64,000 nucleotides of DNA from Mesaphorura yosii (taxonomy: Eukaryota; Arthropoda; Collembola; Poduromorpha; Tullbergiidae): the NCBI GenBank assembly GCA_009869945.1, contig WIXG01000361.1:1-64000 (forward strand), read 5' to 3'. The position numbers were made by a program, and so were the translations under genes. Numbering within the stretch: position 1 is the first letter of the stretch; every line of letters begins with the position of its first letter. Below, piece after piece: positions 1 through 12,696 of the stretch. The notes under the pieces are model-generated. The model saw only the letters and a list, made by a program, of their open reading frames with translations, made no database searches and was not told the DNA's origin.

Positions 1-513
1 AAAGCGTTATCAAGGCATTGCCATGCAATGGAAGGGAACCGCGCTGAGAAGTATCATCTCCTGTCACCTCTCCAAAATCCGGGAAATTTCTATCACCGAT
101 TTCCCCGAAACGGTTGCAAATTTCGAAAAAATACCCTAGAATTGTCTTAAAATTCATATACCGCTATAAAAATCAAGCAAAAATATTGATGACCTGGTGA
201 CTTGACCTGCGACCTGAAGAGAAAAATGTACCGACTGACGACTGTAACAAAGTACACACGAGGGTCAGGTCAAGCGGTTTATACAAACTTGGTTTAAACC
301 CTGACAAAACAATTTTATCAAATGACTTAAATTTTAATAATCTTAACCAGTTTTTACAAAAAAGTTCTGTTTTAAATTCGCATTTTTATTTAATACATCT
401 TAAAGTTTTATTCGGGAAGAAGCACTAGTCGGCAATCCGTGCTGGATGGTTTGGGAAAGACCAAAAACCTGCACTGCAGTTGCAAAAACTAATTGCAAAT
501 GCAGACGGACTCT

Positions 514-665
514 ATTCGTTTATGCATATATTCGTTTATGGATATTTTCGTATTATGGATATACTCGTTTATGGATATATTCGTATTATGGATTCTTTCG
601 TTTATGGATATAATCTTATGGATTCTTTGAACTATGGCTTTTTTCGTATGGATATATTCGTGTTA
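514..665. repeat. Degenerate 15-bp tandem repeat
   Basis: The unit ttcgtttatggatat alternates with ttcgtattatggata and is repeated about nine times with decay toward the right end. Regular spacing of TATGGAT every 13-16 bases shows the periodicity. It reads open on the + strand only because the unit contains no stop. It is best read as a minisatellite inside an intron. Confidence 0.75.
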
Positions 666-737
666 CGGAGGAAAACTTGACTAATCAATTCCCCATTGTA
701 CGCCAAGAGAACGAACCGTTGCGGCGCGGCGCGCCGT

Positions 738-772
738 GGCGTGGCATGGCGTGGCATGGCGTGGCATGGCCC
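738..772. repeat. 10-bp perfect tandem repeat
   Basis: The unit gtggcatggc occurs three times without mismatch at 741-770, flanked by partial copies. It sits just after a GC-rich run. Short minisatellite, no function visible. Confidence 0.8.
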
Positions 773-2794
773 CCGATGCCAGATGCCAATAATCATAATA
801 TGGATTATTGCATTATGGTAAACGCGAACGCAAAGGCAAAGGCCAGGCCTTGCACGGCGGCCCAGCCGACGGCCGACATACTTCCATTCCACGCTCCGCG
901 GAAAACAGGACAAAAAGAGCCCGGAAAGTCTACGCTGCGTGTTGTCCGCGAGGACGCCGACAACGCGAATTTTTTAACGCTGACTTCCACAGCGGCAGCG
1001 ACAGCGGAGACAGGAAAGGACTTCTGAATGAAAACGCAGCGTCAGTGCCAGCACGGCCGTGATGGAGAATGAATTGAACGAACGACTTCTACGTACTAGT
1101 ACGCTTCTTGCATTGTATTCTTCGACGTACGACAAAATAAGCCATAATTCATATTAGTGACTTCTCGATTGCGACTGTGAGTGCGACTTCGACGCTGCGC
1201 TGCCCTCATTAAAAGCCGGACATGACCGCATGGCCGCATTATCGCTTTCACCGGTCATAAATAATTGGCTAATGATGATTGGCCGTACGCGTACGCGTTA
1301 CACCATAACGAGACTTTATGGTATGTACACAAAATTACAGGACAAGCCAAGGCGGTCATTGTAATGTATGTGCGTTGTATGCTACAAGTTACAAGATTTA
1401 AGTCAATCATCATTAAAATCGCGATCATACACGCAACACGTAGCACATGTGCCCTGGTCTAATTACAATTTACAGGCAACGCTACGCTATGCGTTAATAT
1501 TACTTGGTTAAGTATTATCGAGTCTCGAGGGCGATTGCTATTCAATTTCACATTCGTGCGTAGCTTTTCACGAATTGACTGAATTTATTTCAGCGTCGCG
1601 CGCGGAGTGCGGCCAGGGGAACTATTCATTTGTCATCAAGCAGACAATGAGACAATTCAATAAATTCATGTCTTCTGTCGTGTCGTCGTGTCATGCTTTC
1701 TCTTTTCTCGTACGCGTGGTACAAGCTACAAGGGACGACAACAATGACAATGAAATAAGAAATACCATACACGGAGATGTTACGGGTTTCATAAATCAAT
1801 TTCCGGATTCCTTCTCTTTTGTCCTCAGACGTACTAGGCTTATAAGCAAATCTTTTACCCTTCACGTGCGCTTGAGACATTTGCGAGACTTTATTGAATG
1901 GTGGCTTGCAAACACGAAAGCAGTGAGCAGTCGAGTTCAGTCGGCATTCTACGTATAAAAGTGACTGAAAGTGAATGCATCGCACATCTATATATTTATG
2001 CAAATTAACGTGCTTGCGTACCCAATTAACATTTTACCAGGCATGGGCGGATGAATGACAGGAGAATTGCAATTGCACTTCACCAAATTACTGGAATTTG
2101 TTACTGCACGAGTACATATTTCAATTATGCATTGAACACTGAGCTCTGAACCAATGTAATGTAATTCGCTTCGTTGGTGACTGTGACTGCTGCCGTGTAC
2201 GCGAATGAGAATGCGAACGTGTTTACGTTCACATGAGAATTTAATTTAGCGCATGCTAAATATTAAATACGTACAGGGAAAAGGCCGGCGGCCTGCCTGT
2301 CTATCACATCTGTCGGAGAATCCACACAGAAAGCAACAGTGAATAGAGGCCGAAAGGCGAACAGATGCGAATTGCGAATCGAGCAAATCATAGAAGAATC
2401 TCCATTTTACGATACGATGCGCAATTTTCGAGATTTTTATTAAAATCCTGCAGCGAGCGCTGCATTCGCGTTCTGAGTTAGTGAAACATTTAATGCCACT
2501 CGCCAGCCGTGTGCCGCCCTGCATAATAATGACACTTTGGAGCGTAATTAATGAACAAAAGTGGCGAGAAGTTTGCAAACTGCAAAGTTTCTGGCGGCGC
2601 GCCGTTTTTATTTGTCTAGGGAGAAGAGAAAGTTTGGAATTTGCAGCCTGCGCTTTACGCTCCGCGCGTGTTGACTTTTGCTAATTTTAGCTTGATACTT
2701 GATTAATTGAAAACTTGGATGATGTTGGTAGGATAATGACGTGACGTGGCAATGACGTACTCACTCATGATTTTCTTTGTTGTGTGCATTGCAG

Positions 2795-5700
2795 AAGAGC
2801 AGCGATGGCGGATCCTCCAGCCAGGCATCGGTGCAGACGGTCACCGGGCAGGAATCGGCGCGAAGCGGGTCCCTCAAACCGCCGCTCAGTGCTCAAGGAA
2901 GACGCAACTCGATTCCGCTCCTCCACAGCGGTACTAAATTTCGACATGGACTGCTCCAGCTCATGATCCAATCCATCGATCCCCTGCATGACGGTAATTC
3001 GCATAAAATCGTAATATCGCAAATTCTCAATGTTATAATTCGCCGTTCGCAAGTCGCAGCATTTCATCATTCGACTTTCATATTGCCTTCGCCTTCCTTG
3101 ATTCCACGAACGTCGATTTCGGGCCACGCCTTGCTTTTACTTGACTTCCATTCATGATTCATACATTCGTTCCAGCATGTTTATAAAGATTTATTGCTGC
3201 CAGAAGTCAGACTGCTTTCAGCTTTCTGGCAGGTTTTCGTTTCGTATTTCGTATCTCGACAATGGCCTCCCATTTTCGTATCCATCATTATTAAATTATA
3301 TGGTCCACTATAATCATAAACTCCATTCGTACCCTACGATTGGGCACAGTACGAAAGTATTTGTGACTTATGTATTTGCAAATTCAATAACGTCTTGGCC
3401 TTGCCAAGTTGCCAATTCTATTATTCTTCCAAGAGTTCCAACTTTTTGCATGCATGCTCGGTCGGTCGACCATCTCATCAATATGTTCTCAATCAGTGCT
3501 TTCTACTTTCCTCTGCGTTTCTTTTCTTCTTTTCTCTTTTCTCGGTTTTCTGAGAAGTCATGCCATGCTATGCCATGCCATCATGATCAGGGTCATCGCG
3601 CGCCCGGTCGCGTACGACACAACATTAGAAATGATTACTTTTCGAAAAGTACACTTAACTTCAGCCTTGGCATGAAGAAAGTAACAGCCCCATTTTATGA
3701 CACGACTCAAAGACTGACGAAATAAAAACAAGAAGCGTAGGCAAATCAGCAAATGCCAAGCAGTTGCTAGTCGCAGTCACTTTGAGCATTTCCTCTCGCG
3801 AATTACAAAAAAAGCAAAAGCGATAGCGGCATGAAAGAAAGTTTACTTTGAGCATAAGGCTTTCACTTTACGCTTTGCTGAGAATATTGCAAAAGAAGCT
3901 TTGCTTGTTGCTTCCGTTTTGAGTCTCTCGATTAATTCAGCCTACCGTGAAAGAATTTATGCATCAAAACATGAGCAAGGTAATTTTTTACCCGGAAAGG
4001 AATCAAGAGGGGTAATAGCGAATTGCGTCTTTGCTTTTGTCTTTGGCGTGCCGTTCCATGCTATGCGAATAAACAAAAACAAACCTACGACGTACGTCAT
4101 GTGCTGTGTCAAATCAAGGTGTCGGCCAGACTCGGGCGTCAGTATGGACAACAGAACTCAAAAGAGCAGCGCAGACAAGCTACCATACGTCGCAATGAAT
4201 GAAGGTATGAAAGCACGCAGCAGTGAACGATAAGCGATAAAGATAAACATGTGTAGGCAGCCAGAGACAAGACGAGGACCACACCTCGCCTAATTAATTG
4301 CCAATTTCGTAAACGAAACGAAGGAACGAAAATTCATTCGCTTATTTGCGGAAATGCGATGGGAGAACGCGAACGCGGCTGCGAATCCATTAATTATTCC
4401 CTATCGGGTTATTTTGCCAATTTTGCGTCTTTCTGCGTAGGACGAGTGGACGAGAAGGCGACTCAACTGCACGCCATCGCGTCGCTGAAGGCGCTGCTGG
4501 ACGCCGCCAAGGCGGATGCGAACAACACGGTCACTACGAACAACCGCTCGAAGCCCGTGCTCCCTCCTCAAGTCCCTCCGTCGGTGCAGCCCTCCGACGT
4601 GCCCCTCACAAACGTGGATATCGAAGAGGAACTGAACGGGGATGTGCCCACTGCTCAGGTGAGTCAAAACGAAAAGCCGCTATGCGAACGCGACTCACGT
4701 CACGAATCAATCATACTTTCAGCCAATTACCGCCGAATATAGTCATACTGCCTAGCCAACTTGTGAGTGACTCGAACCCGAATTCACTTCAGCCAACACC
4801 TTGTAATTACGGTAGCGGACGGTAATCGAACCAGACACGACACGGCAAGTGCTCGATGGCCATGAAGCCATGAAACCAAGCCATGATTTCATGATTCACG
4901 ACCAAAATAGCAAATAACAAAAGAAATATGGGCTGCATGTGGAACGAAGCCTGTTTACGTCACTACAATAACTCATATTCGAATTCAGGGCAAGATTAGC
5001 GTTTGCATTTTGTTCAAAATGAGTTTTTTGCGTATTTGAGCGAATTTGACGGTCAAAGTACAAAGGCTTTGTTTCTTTTCTTTCTTTTTCTTTTGTCGTT
5101 TCATATTATTGTATATAATTACAAATTACGAAAGTGAACAATACGCGATTTGACCATTTGTATGAATAAATAGAAATTCAGAGGCATTAACAGCAATTGT
5201 AACCATTCCATTATGAATTGAATGAATTCCGACTTGTGTCGTGCCCACTTGCTTTACATTGTCTATTAATAGTGAATTGATCCACTCAGACGATTAAAAA
5301 TAGGCAGGGAATTCGATACTGCGAAATTGATCGGGTCGCAGTCGCAAATCGCAAAAGCGATTCAATTTTAGCCTGCCCATTTTGTTTCTTCTCCAAGAAT
5401 ATAACAAACTTTCGCAAATCGCAGACAACTTTCCCTTTGAAGATCTCACACCAAGTAGCGGGAGGATCAAATTAAAATGCAAATTCGGCATATATCGCAG
5501 AAAAGTTGAAAGATTTGCATTAATTTCGAAACAAGGCCGCTTTCGGCTCAGGCGGCAACATGAAAGAAAGGAGGAGAAGTTAATCGCAAGCCAAGCCAAG
5601 CCAAATTGTTTGGCATTCCAAAGTTTTGTCGCTCAAGGCCACGGCCGGGCCGGAGCAGCCCAGCCTCTGTTGCGATTCGCGTCTGGCGCATTAATCTCTT

Positions 5701-8700
5701 GAATAATTGTTCTTGTTTCGCTGGCACGCAGGAAATCGCTGCTCTGGAAGTGGCTGAAGTGGAGGCACTCGAGCCGCTGGATATTTCCTGGCCAAAGAAC
5801 GACTGGAAGAAGCAAATCTCGTACGTGCTCCTCTTCCCCATAATGATCGTCCTGTACTTGACGCTTCCGGACACACGCACACCACGCGGCAAAAAGTTCT
5901 TCATCTGGGGCTTCCTGGGCTCCATCCTCTGGATCGCAGTCTTCTCCTACTTCATGGTCTGGTGGGCGGATCGGACCGGAGAGACCTTCAATATCGCACC
6001 TGAAGTAAGTCGGCCATTCGCCATTCCACGGGACTCCGAAATTGCCGTGGCTCTGCTGGAGCCGTACTTAGTGTTTATTGCTTCCCGCTGCATTGTAATT
6101 TATTGATTCTGGCCCAATCAATCACGAGAAATATTGCCGTCAAAGAGTGAGTGAAAGGGAGACGGCTCAAGGCTGCACGAGGATGAGAGTATGAAGCGGC
6201 CCGTAGACTGCTGAAATCAATACACGACTCCGACCATGACGTGAGCCCCCACGAGTGCCATTGCCAGTTGCCAGTCGTGCCAGCATAGCACCAGTACGGC
6301 CATATGCCAAATGCCAGTAATGCCTTAATACATACGATGTAATCATGCCTGCCACTTTACATATGCAAACGAACTGTAGCCGTAACCATTTATTCGGAGG
6401 AACTGGGCCTTCGGTCTTCGTCTCACATACAAGACGCCACACGTTAGACGCAGACTGACTATCTCACGGCAGGGCAGGACAGGCAGGCTCACGTCGCGTC
6501 TTACTTCATCTTCTTCACTTCTTCTTGTGTCGTCTTCATTTCATTGTTGTGTTATTACAATGAAATGCCAGCCTGCCCCTGCCCCGATTCCGTAAATGCA
6601 AATATTGAATTCCTTAGCGTGCACGGCGGCGTATAAGAATTTAATATGTTGGTAAACAGAGAGCTGGAACCAAATTTCCCCAAGATCATGTTTCGGGTAC
6701 GCCGACGCACGCCACGCGCAATGCCAAGACAAGCCTTACCACGTTTCATGAATTTCATCATGCCTTTTACGTTTTATGCCTCTCGGATTTCAACCTTTTC
6801 CATCAATTTCCTCTCCATTGACGCCTCATTCTGACTCACGCCATGCATGCCATTGTTTTCCTTTTGCTTTCTCCGACACAGGATTTTCATTTTCTCTTCT
6901 TTTTATTGTCACTCCACCATTCTTTCCTTACCAAGTTTTTCCAAGAATGTTTGCCCAAAATGCGTTGTTGGCTCCATGCCAAAGTCGGACAAGAAAGCAA
7001 AGAAAGTGCTGCCCGCCGGGTAACGCGCAGTGCCGCGCGCTTCGCCGCATTCTGGAATTTGTTCTTGGCGTTAACGTTAACAGCAAGAAGAACTGTTCTG
7101 CTAAGATGTTACTTAAAAAAGTATTACAAGCAAGTCGCAAGTGCTCCGCTGCAGTCTGTTGATTTATCGGCTCGAAACACGATGGACGGACGCGGAGCGC
7201 CACAGCCAATGGCAAGGGCATCGACGGCGGTCGGTTGCGCATGGTTAAAATTCCCATTAGTCATTCAAAATGAGGCTGCGCCTTCGCCTCGCGAACAATG
7301 GGCTTCTAATCATCACACATTCACGGTCGGCTTGGACTCGTGGACATGGGCAATGGCACATGAAAGCCTGAAAGCCTGTCAAGTTGTTTACACGACTCGC
7401 GTCGACGCGTCGTGTCGTTCAAAAGTTGCTAATGAAGTCGAAGTCGAGGCCGATGCTTGGAGCTCGACGACTAAAATGAAATCCGGCCAACTTTCGCACG
7501 TTCACAGCACGCCACGCCTTTACGTAACCGGAATTCTCCCGCGGTCATTTTCGTCATTAGCAAATAATTCGAAAGTTCGAAAGAAAACTTTCCAATTTTC
7601 GTAAAACCGAGCCAAGCCAAGGCCCTGGGGCTTAGCAATGACATAGCAGACAAGTGTGCCAAGTGCGGAGAAAGCCACAGCAGGCTTTTATGGCTGTAAT
7701 TCGATCGTTGGCACTGGACTTTCGAGTGCAGCCAGCAGGCTTCGCTGCAGTTTAGTTTAGAAATTATCTTATTTACGGGACTGTGGATCGAGTGTCACGT
7801 GTCTAATTGTGATGGCTTTGGCGATGGCGAGTCAGTCAACAAATTCCAAACACCCACAGAATTACTAACCAAGAATTATTCTTATTTACTAATTCTGTGC
7901 AAACACCAAACGCGCAAGAGACTTTCACAATTCACTGGGCATGAATTCGATACTGCGGAGCACTTGAGACTTGCCATTTGACCACTTGTGTTTGTCTGCC
8001 AAATTAAGTGCATTGTGGCCTACGGCCAAGTAACACGATCCTCCATGCTTGATGCTACTTCACTTGAATGGATTCTGGGAATGGGAAAGAATGCGTCAAT
8101 TTGGCTCAATACCTAGCGTTTGGCAGGACAGTACTTCCCCAAACTTCATTAGCCCCTGTCCCTGTCCTGCCCATGCTTCTTCGCTGCGTTGGCCTTGTGT
8201 CAAGCTTCAGTTCGAGTTTTAGTTTCAGTAATGAGCCGAGTTAGTTTCCGAACTCCATTTATAAGCCTTAATCCCTCTTTTATCACGGGCCCCAATCTCT
8301 CGTCTTATCATGGCACGAATCAAAAGTACATGGATTTTAACACGTGTAATACGCTATGCCGTCGCTGTGCGCTCGTTCACTGTGCTGGCGAGTTGAGTTA
8401 ATGACTCGAAGATTTACGATTTTCTTGTGCTCTCTGCTGCCCTGCTGCTTACTTGCTTGCTCCGTTCCGCTCGAAGAACCCTGAAAGATGCGAAATAAGA
8501 AATGAGTTGCGTTGTGAGTACGAGCACAAATCGATTCGAATGGCAAAGATCACCATGATATAAATCTTACCATAAAAGGAGGTTTAAAATCTCTTGTCTT
8601 GGTGCTTCTTGGCTCAAGGCCCTCGCTTGAGCGCGAGCGTCTTTTCTTTTCTTTCATTTCGAGCCCCGTCTTGATTTGATTCTTACTCCTTTCTCCTGGT

Positions 8701-11700
8701 TTCCAGTTTCCCGTATCGCGAATGCGAATCGTGGGAAGATGTTCATTTAAAAGTGATTACGCCCATGAAAGCTTTCGCTGCGGGAGTTCGGTCGTTTTCT
8801 GCATGGCCAGGCCAAGCGCTTTATCTTTAATCTTTGGGATCTGCGGAGCGAAAGAGTAATTTGGCAGTGGCAGTGCAGGGCAGTGGGACATAGTACAACA
8901 AATTTAATTTAAATTAGGAACCTTCTTTCGGTACTTAATCTCTCGTCGCGGCAGTCAGTCGTGGTCGCGCCAGACTAATAAAAGTGGTAAAGACGTGGAA
9001 CCAACTTTTAGGTTGGCACTGGAGTTTGGAAACGAATTTCACGTTCTAGGCGGATTTCGCCTTTGTTTACAAGCATTTTCATTGCATGCCATGTCTTGGA
9101 CTACAATTTCCGTATTACATTCCTTATAATAATGTCTGCGAATAAAAGATTATCGAATCGCGTGCAGGCTCGTGTTCATCGAGTTTCTTAGCCGTTGCCG
9201 TACTGCGTGCTTGCTTGCGACTTGCGAGGTTCAAACAACTACATCAAATCGAAGACCAAGCCAATGCCAGCCAAGCCGAAGAGATCGAAGCGTGGCAGCT
9301 GTAAACTGAAATAGCGATCAGAATTACAATAATTACCCGTATATTCTCGGCCGATACACGAAATACGAGAATAAAATTCGACCACACGGCCGCAGCCGCA
9401 GCTGCCGGCCACACGAGCATGAATTTTTTATCGCGATTGCAGGAATGACCAAAAAACCAAAGCAATCGCCACTCGCCACTCGCCACTTGCAACACCACAA
9501 AAAGGCCAAATCGAAAAGTGTGAAAAGTGTGGCGTGGGAAATTAATGAGGATTGAAATTCGATTGAAGACTCTACGCACGGAGCTTCCTGGGAAAAGACA
9601 GGGCATGACACAACAGGCAGGGCAGAGGCGAGAGACGAGAGCGCGCAGTGTTTATCTTGGCTTATGGATGCTAAATATAGACGGGCAGGCAGATGCTTAG
9701 AGCTCGAGCATCTATTTCGCTCACTTTCGCTAGCGGTAACGATGATGACGTCGGCAGTCTATTTGTCATTATTACACGTAATATGCCCATAACACAGCTA
9801 GCAAAGGCAGGCAGTGTGTTTGCACTTCTTTCACTTCATTGCTCTTTTCATTGCCTCTTCTGGCTGGCACTTCCACTTTCTTGTCTCCATTGAATGAGAA
9901 ATGAAATGATTGCTTTCTCCTTCTCCTGGTCGTCTTCATTTCTCTTTTTCTCCGCGCCTTCTGTTGCTCCAGCGGCCGTGTGAATGTGAACATGAAATTG
10001 GAGAGTGTAGGAGGCAGGACGTGAATCGGACCATAAGCATTATTGTCATTTTGTTTCATACTCCACAGGATGGCAATAGAAAAAGAAATTATGGCAAATT
10101 GTTCCTGCAATTCTAGCAATTCCGCATGTAACCTGCATGCCCTGTGACAATTTCGCAATTCAATGACCTGCCTGCAATTTACATGAATGTTATTGCGAAT
10201 GGAATGGAATTGATATTAATTTACGTGTCGTGTGTAGCATTAAGTCTGCTAAGTATCGAGTGCGAAACGAATATATGCGAAAACGAAAATTCATTTCTGC
10301 TGTCGATTTCTGCCAAACGTATAAATTATGGAACCGTTCCATTTAACGACCCCGACTTGGCTTGGCAAGGCAAACGACTTCCTGTTCATGGAACAAACGA
10401 TGTGAATTGGGAATTATGAATTATTAAGATACGCGATCCACCTGAAATGAAATGTCAACTCATACTTACCTTAAGTTTACTTTGCCCGCATGCCTGGTGT
10501 AAGTCTTTATAGTTGTCATGGCCCGCGCGCCTACCGCCCATGGACTAGATCGTGTTGAGTAGTATTTAGTATTTGCATTCCGTGAATATGGCTTGGCTTG
10601 ACTTGGCTACTCAGCAAGGAGTCTTGTACTTGTACAAGTACAAGCAATAGTACAACTACAAAACAGGAAGAGTGTCCATTCGGCCTGGTGCTGGGCATTA
10701 CTCAATGCAATGCCCAGTTTGTCAAGTGTTTGCTTAATGTAAATAATGGCCCGTTGAATTCTTGAGGCCTTTCTTAAGGCAATTCGGCAATCAGCGTGCT
10801 GTGTAATGCAATGTTTGCGGGGTATCAACATCAAGTTTGAGTTCTGAAGAAATGGCCGGTGACATAAAATTTTGTAATTACCGTGACTGGCTGTTGGCAC
10901 GCAAAGAGGTCGTCATTAGTTCATTAACTGCTCAAAATATTCGCACACGGTCCTCCTCCTGGTTCGTGACGTAAAATGAAGGAAATCACAGTCGCAATTC
11001 GCAGCACAACGCAGTCTGGAAGCAGATTGCAAGAGAGATTACATGCCCTTTGCTATACCACCGCATTGCACTGCATTTTCGCGCATATTTTTCGCAGTAT
11101 TCGCTGGTCAATAAACTTGGCGTGCCGTGGCGGGCAATGGACTGCACATGACACAAATTATATGGCTAAATATATCTAAATATGGCTTTTGTTTGTTTAC
11201 TCCCAGATTATGGGACTAACGTTCTTGGCCGCCGGTACCTCAATCCCCGACCTGATTACGTCGGTCATCGTGGCTCGCAAAGGACTCGGTGACATGGCCG
11301 TCTCCTCCTCTGTTGGATCCAACATCTTTGACGTCTGTGTCGGGCTTCCTCTTCCGTGGGTCCTATTTGCGATGGTTGAGAATGGGAAGCCGGTGCCCGT
11401 CGTCTCCAAAGGACTCATCTGCTCGGTGGCTATTCTTTTTGGTACGTTAAATGACTCACCATGAAAGGAGAAAGATTAATTTTCAAATTTAATGTTCATA
11501 TTTTCAGGAATGTTGATGTTCGTGGTGTTGTCCATCATGCTCTTCCGCTGGAGAATGAACAAGGGACTTGGTCTCGTCATGTTTGTACTTTACTTTATCT
11601 TCTTGGGTATATCACTCCTCTTTGAGTATAACGTTATCACGTGCCCAGAAATTCTGACAAAGATGGACATTTCCACGACAGTATTGCCCTTCACGACCCT

Positions 11701-11713
11701 GGCGCCCGGTTAA
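2795..11713 (+). CDS. Nckx30C: K+-dependent Na+/Ca2+ exchanger (NCKX/SLC24A), 3' part
   Basis: Plasma-membrane antiporter that exports Ca2+ together with K+ in exchange for Na+. Five exons are placed at 2795-2993, 4441-4658, 5732-6004, 11207-11441 and 11508-11713, all with GT-AG borders and consistent phases. Together they give the last 376 residues plus the stop. The first two exons encode the end of the large cytoplasmic loop, including [19 protein letters not shown] and [15 protein letters not shown], which are typical of the Nckx30C type. The third gives two membrane segments around [11 protein letters not shown]. The fourth carries the alpha-2 repeat, with [15 protein letters not shown] and its ion-binding Asp, then [10 protein letters not shown]. 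The last gives two membrane segments and ends FTTLAPG. The start, signal segment and alpha-1 repeat lie upstream of the window. The loop is acidic and proline-rich between residues 80 and 140 of the fragment, where NCKX proteins vary. Intron 4 is 5.2 kb. Confidence 0.95.
6005..11206 (+). other. Nckx30C: Long NCKX intron between exons for TM and alpha-2 repeat
   Basis: The flanking exons join in phase 0 from ...FNIAPE to [10 protein letters not shown] with no residue missing relative to other NCKX proteins, so the 5.2 kb between them is a single intron. I saw no nested gene on either strand. It contains a 22-bp perfect palindrome (10623-10644). Confidence 0.75.
10623..10644. repeat. 22-bp perfect palindrome
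   Basis: The left arm cttgtacttgt is followed with no spacer by its exact reverse complement acaagtacaag. The symmetry stops at the next base on each side. It lies in the long NCKX intron, about 560 bases from the alpha-2 exon. Confidence 0.85.
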
Positions 11714-12696
11714 ACTTGAACCCGGAGCGTTCGTTGCTTCTAGCATTAGCTATTGCGTTTTACGTTTTGCGTTCGCGCTATCTTTGATCTTGTACTTGTT
11801 ATCTGTTATCGAATTGTCATTTACTATTGCATTACATAAAATTCCTAATCACTGTATTAATAGCGAATAGTGAGTTGCCTCTAAATCAAGTTTATTATAA
11901 TTATTGTACTGTACGAGTATTGAATTAATACACTAATTACCAATTACCAATTATTGTTTACTTAAATTGACTAATTCATAATTCATATCATAATGAGAAA
12001 TTCGATTATTTAGATTGTATTTCAAAACATGAAGGAGAGACATGCAAAATGAACAAAGACACAATACAAATTATTAATTAGTAGATAAGAATCATCATCA
12101 ACATGTGAAAGAGATTAATGTACCTGTGTACTTTAGCGTAAATACGTAAATTATTAGAGAGGGGCTTTAATTAGCAATTAGTCAAATGCGTATGGCATAT
12201 ATTTATATTAAATGTCATGAATCTGTACCTTGACGTGACGGGTGATGGAACGGAATGAACTGTGACTGACGAGGTTGAGAACCAGAACCAGAACGGACGG
12301 AAGTCGAGTCGACGACATCCGAAAGTAAAAAATGCAAATGCGGTGCTATCCCAGGAAATTGTTAACTAATTGGATTTATTGTAAGATTAGATTTTAGTAG
12401 TTAAGGCTTAACGGTTTGAATACTGAATACTGGAGACATGATCTTTATTCTATTCTTAGACTCTTATCTTGTTCAATTGCATCCTGCATTGCGATTGCGA
12501 ACTGTCTTGAAGCAATACTAAACTAAGCAAATAATAAATTAACTTGAAAGAGTGACCAGTGACGTAAACGTAGTAAGAAAATCGTAGATTCGGATTTATT
12601 TATAAAAACCATAGGTTTATAATTTATTCACAAAATGGATAAGGCGATTCGATTTTCGGCCCTCGCACTAAAAATGCTTGTACTTGTAATGGTAAC
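11714..12696. other. Convergent 3' untranslated regions of NCKX and P2X-A
   Basis: AT-rich sequence with no coding potential between two stop codons that face each other. A + strand AATAAA at 12533-12538 could end the NCKX transcript. On the - strand, AATAAA motifs (TTTATT at 12595-12600 and 12623-12628) lie about 70-100 bases after the P2X-A stop. If the distal + signal is used, the two 3' ends come within 100 bases of each other. Confidence 0.55.

Larger units (their letters stand above)
1..2794. other. Non-coding, probably intron upstream of the NCKX exons
   Basis: No exon was recognised here. The exchanger that follows enters at 2795 in its cytoplasmic loop, so its N-terminal half must lie further upstream and this stretch is most likely part of an intron. 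The open frames present are short, low-complexity and lack family resemblance. Two simple tandem repeats (514-665 and 738-772) are listed separately. A missed short loop exon cannot be excluded, because this loop is poorly conserved. Confidence 0.5.

Noticed and set aside
1-160. Possible upstream NCKX exon at the window edge
   Set aside because: Translation of the edge shows no similarity to the NCKX loop or membrane segments and no convincing donor site.
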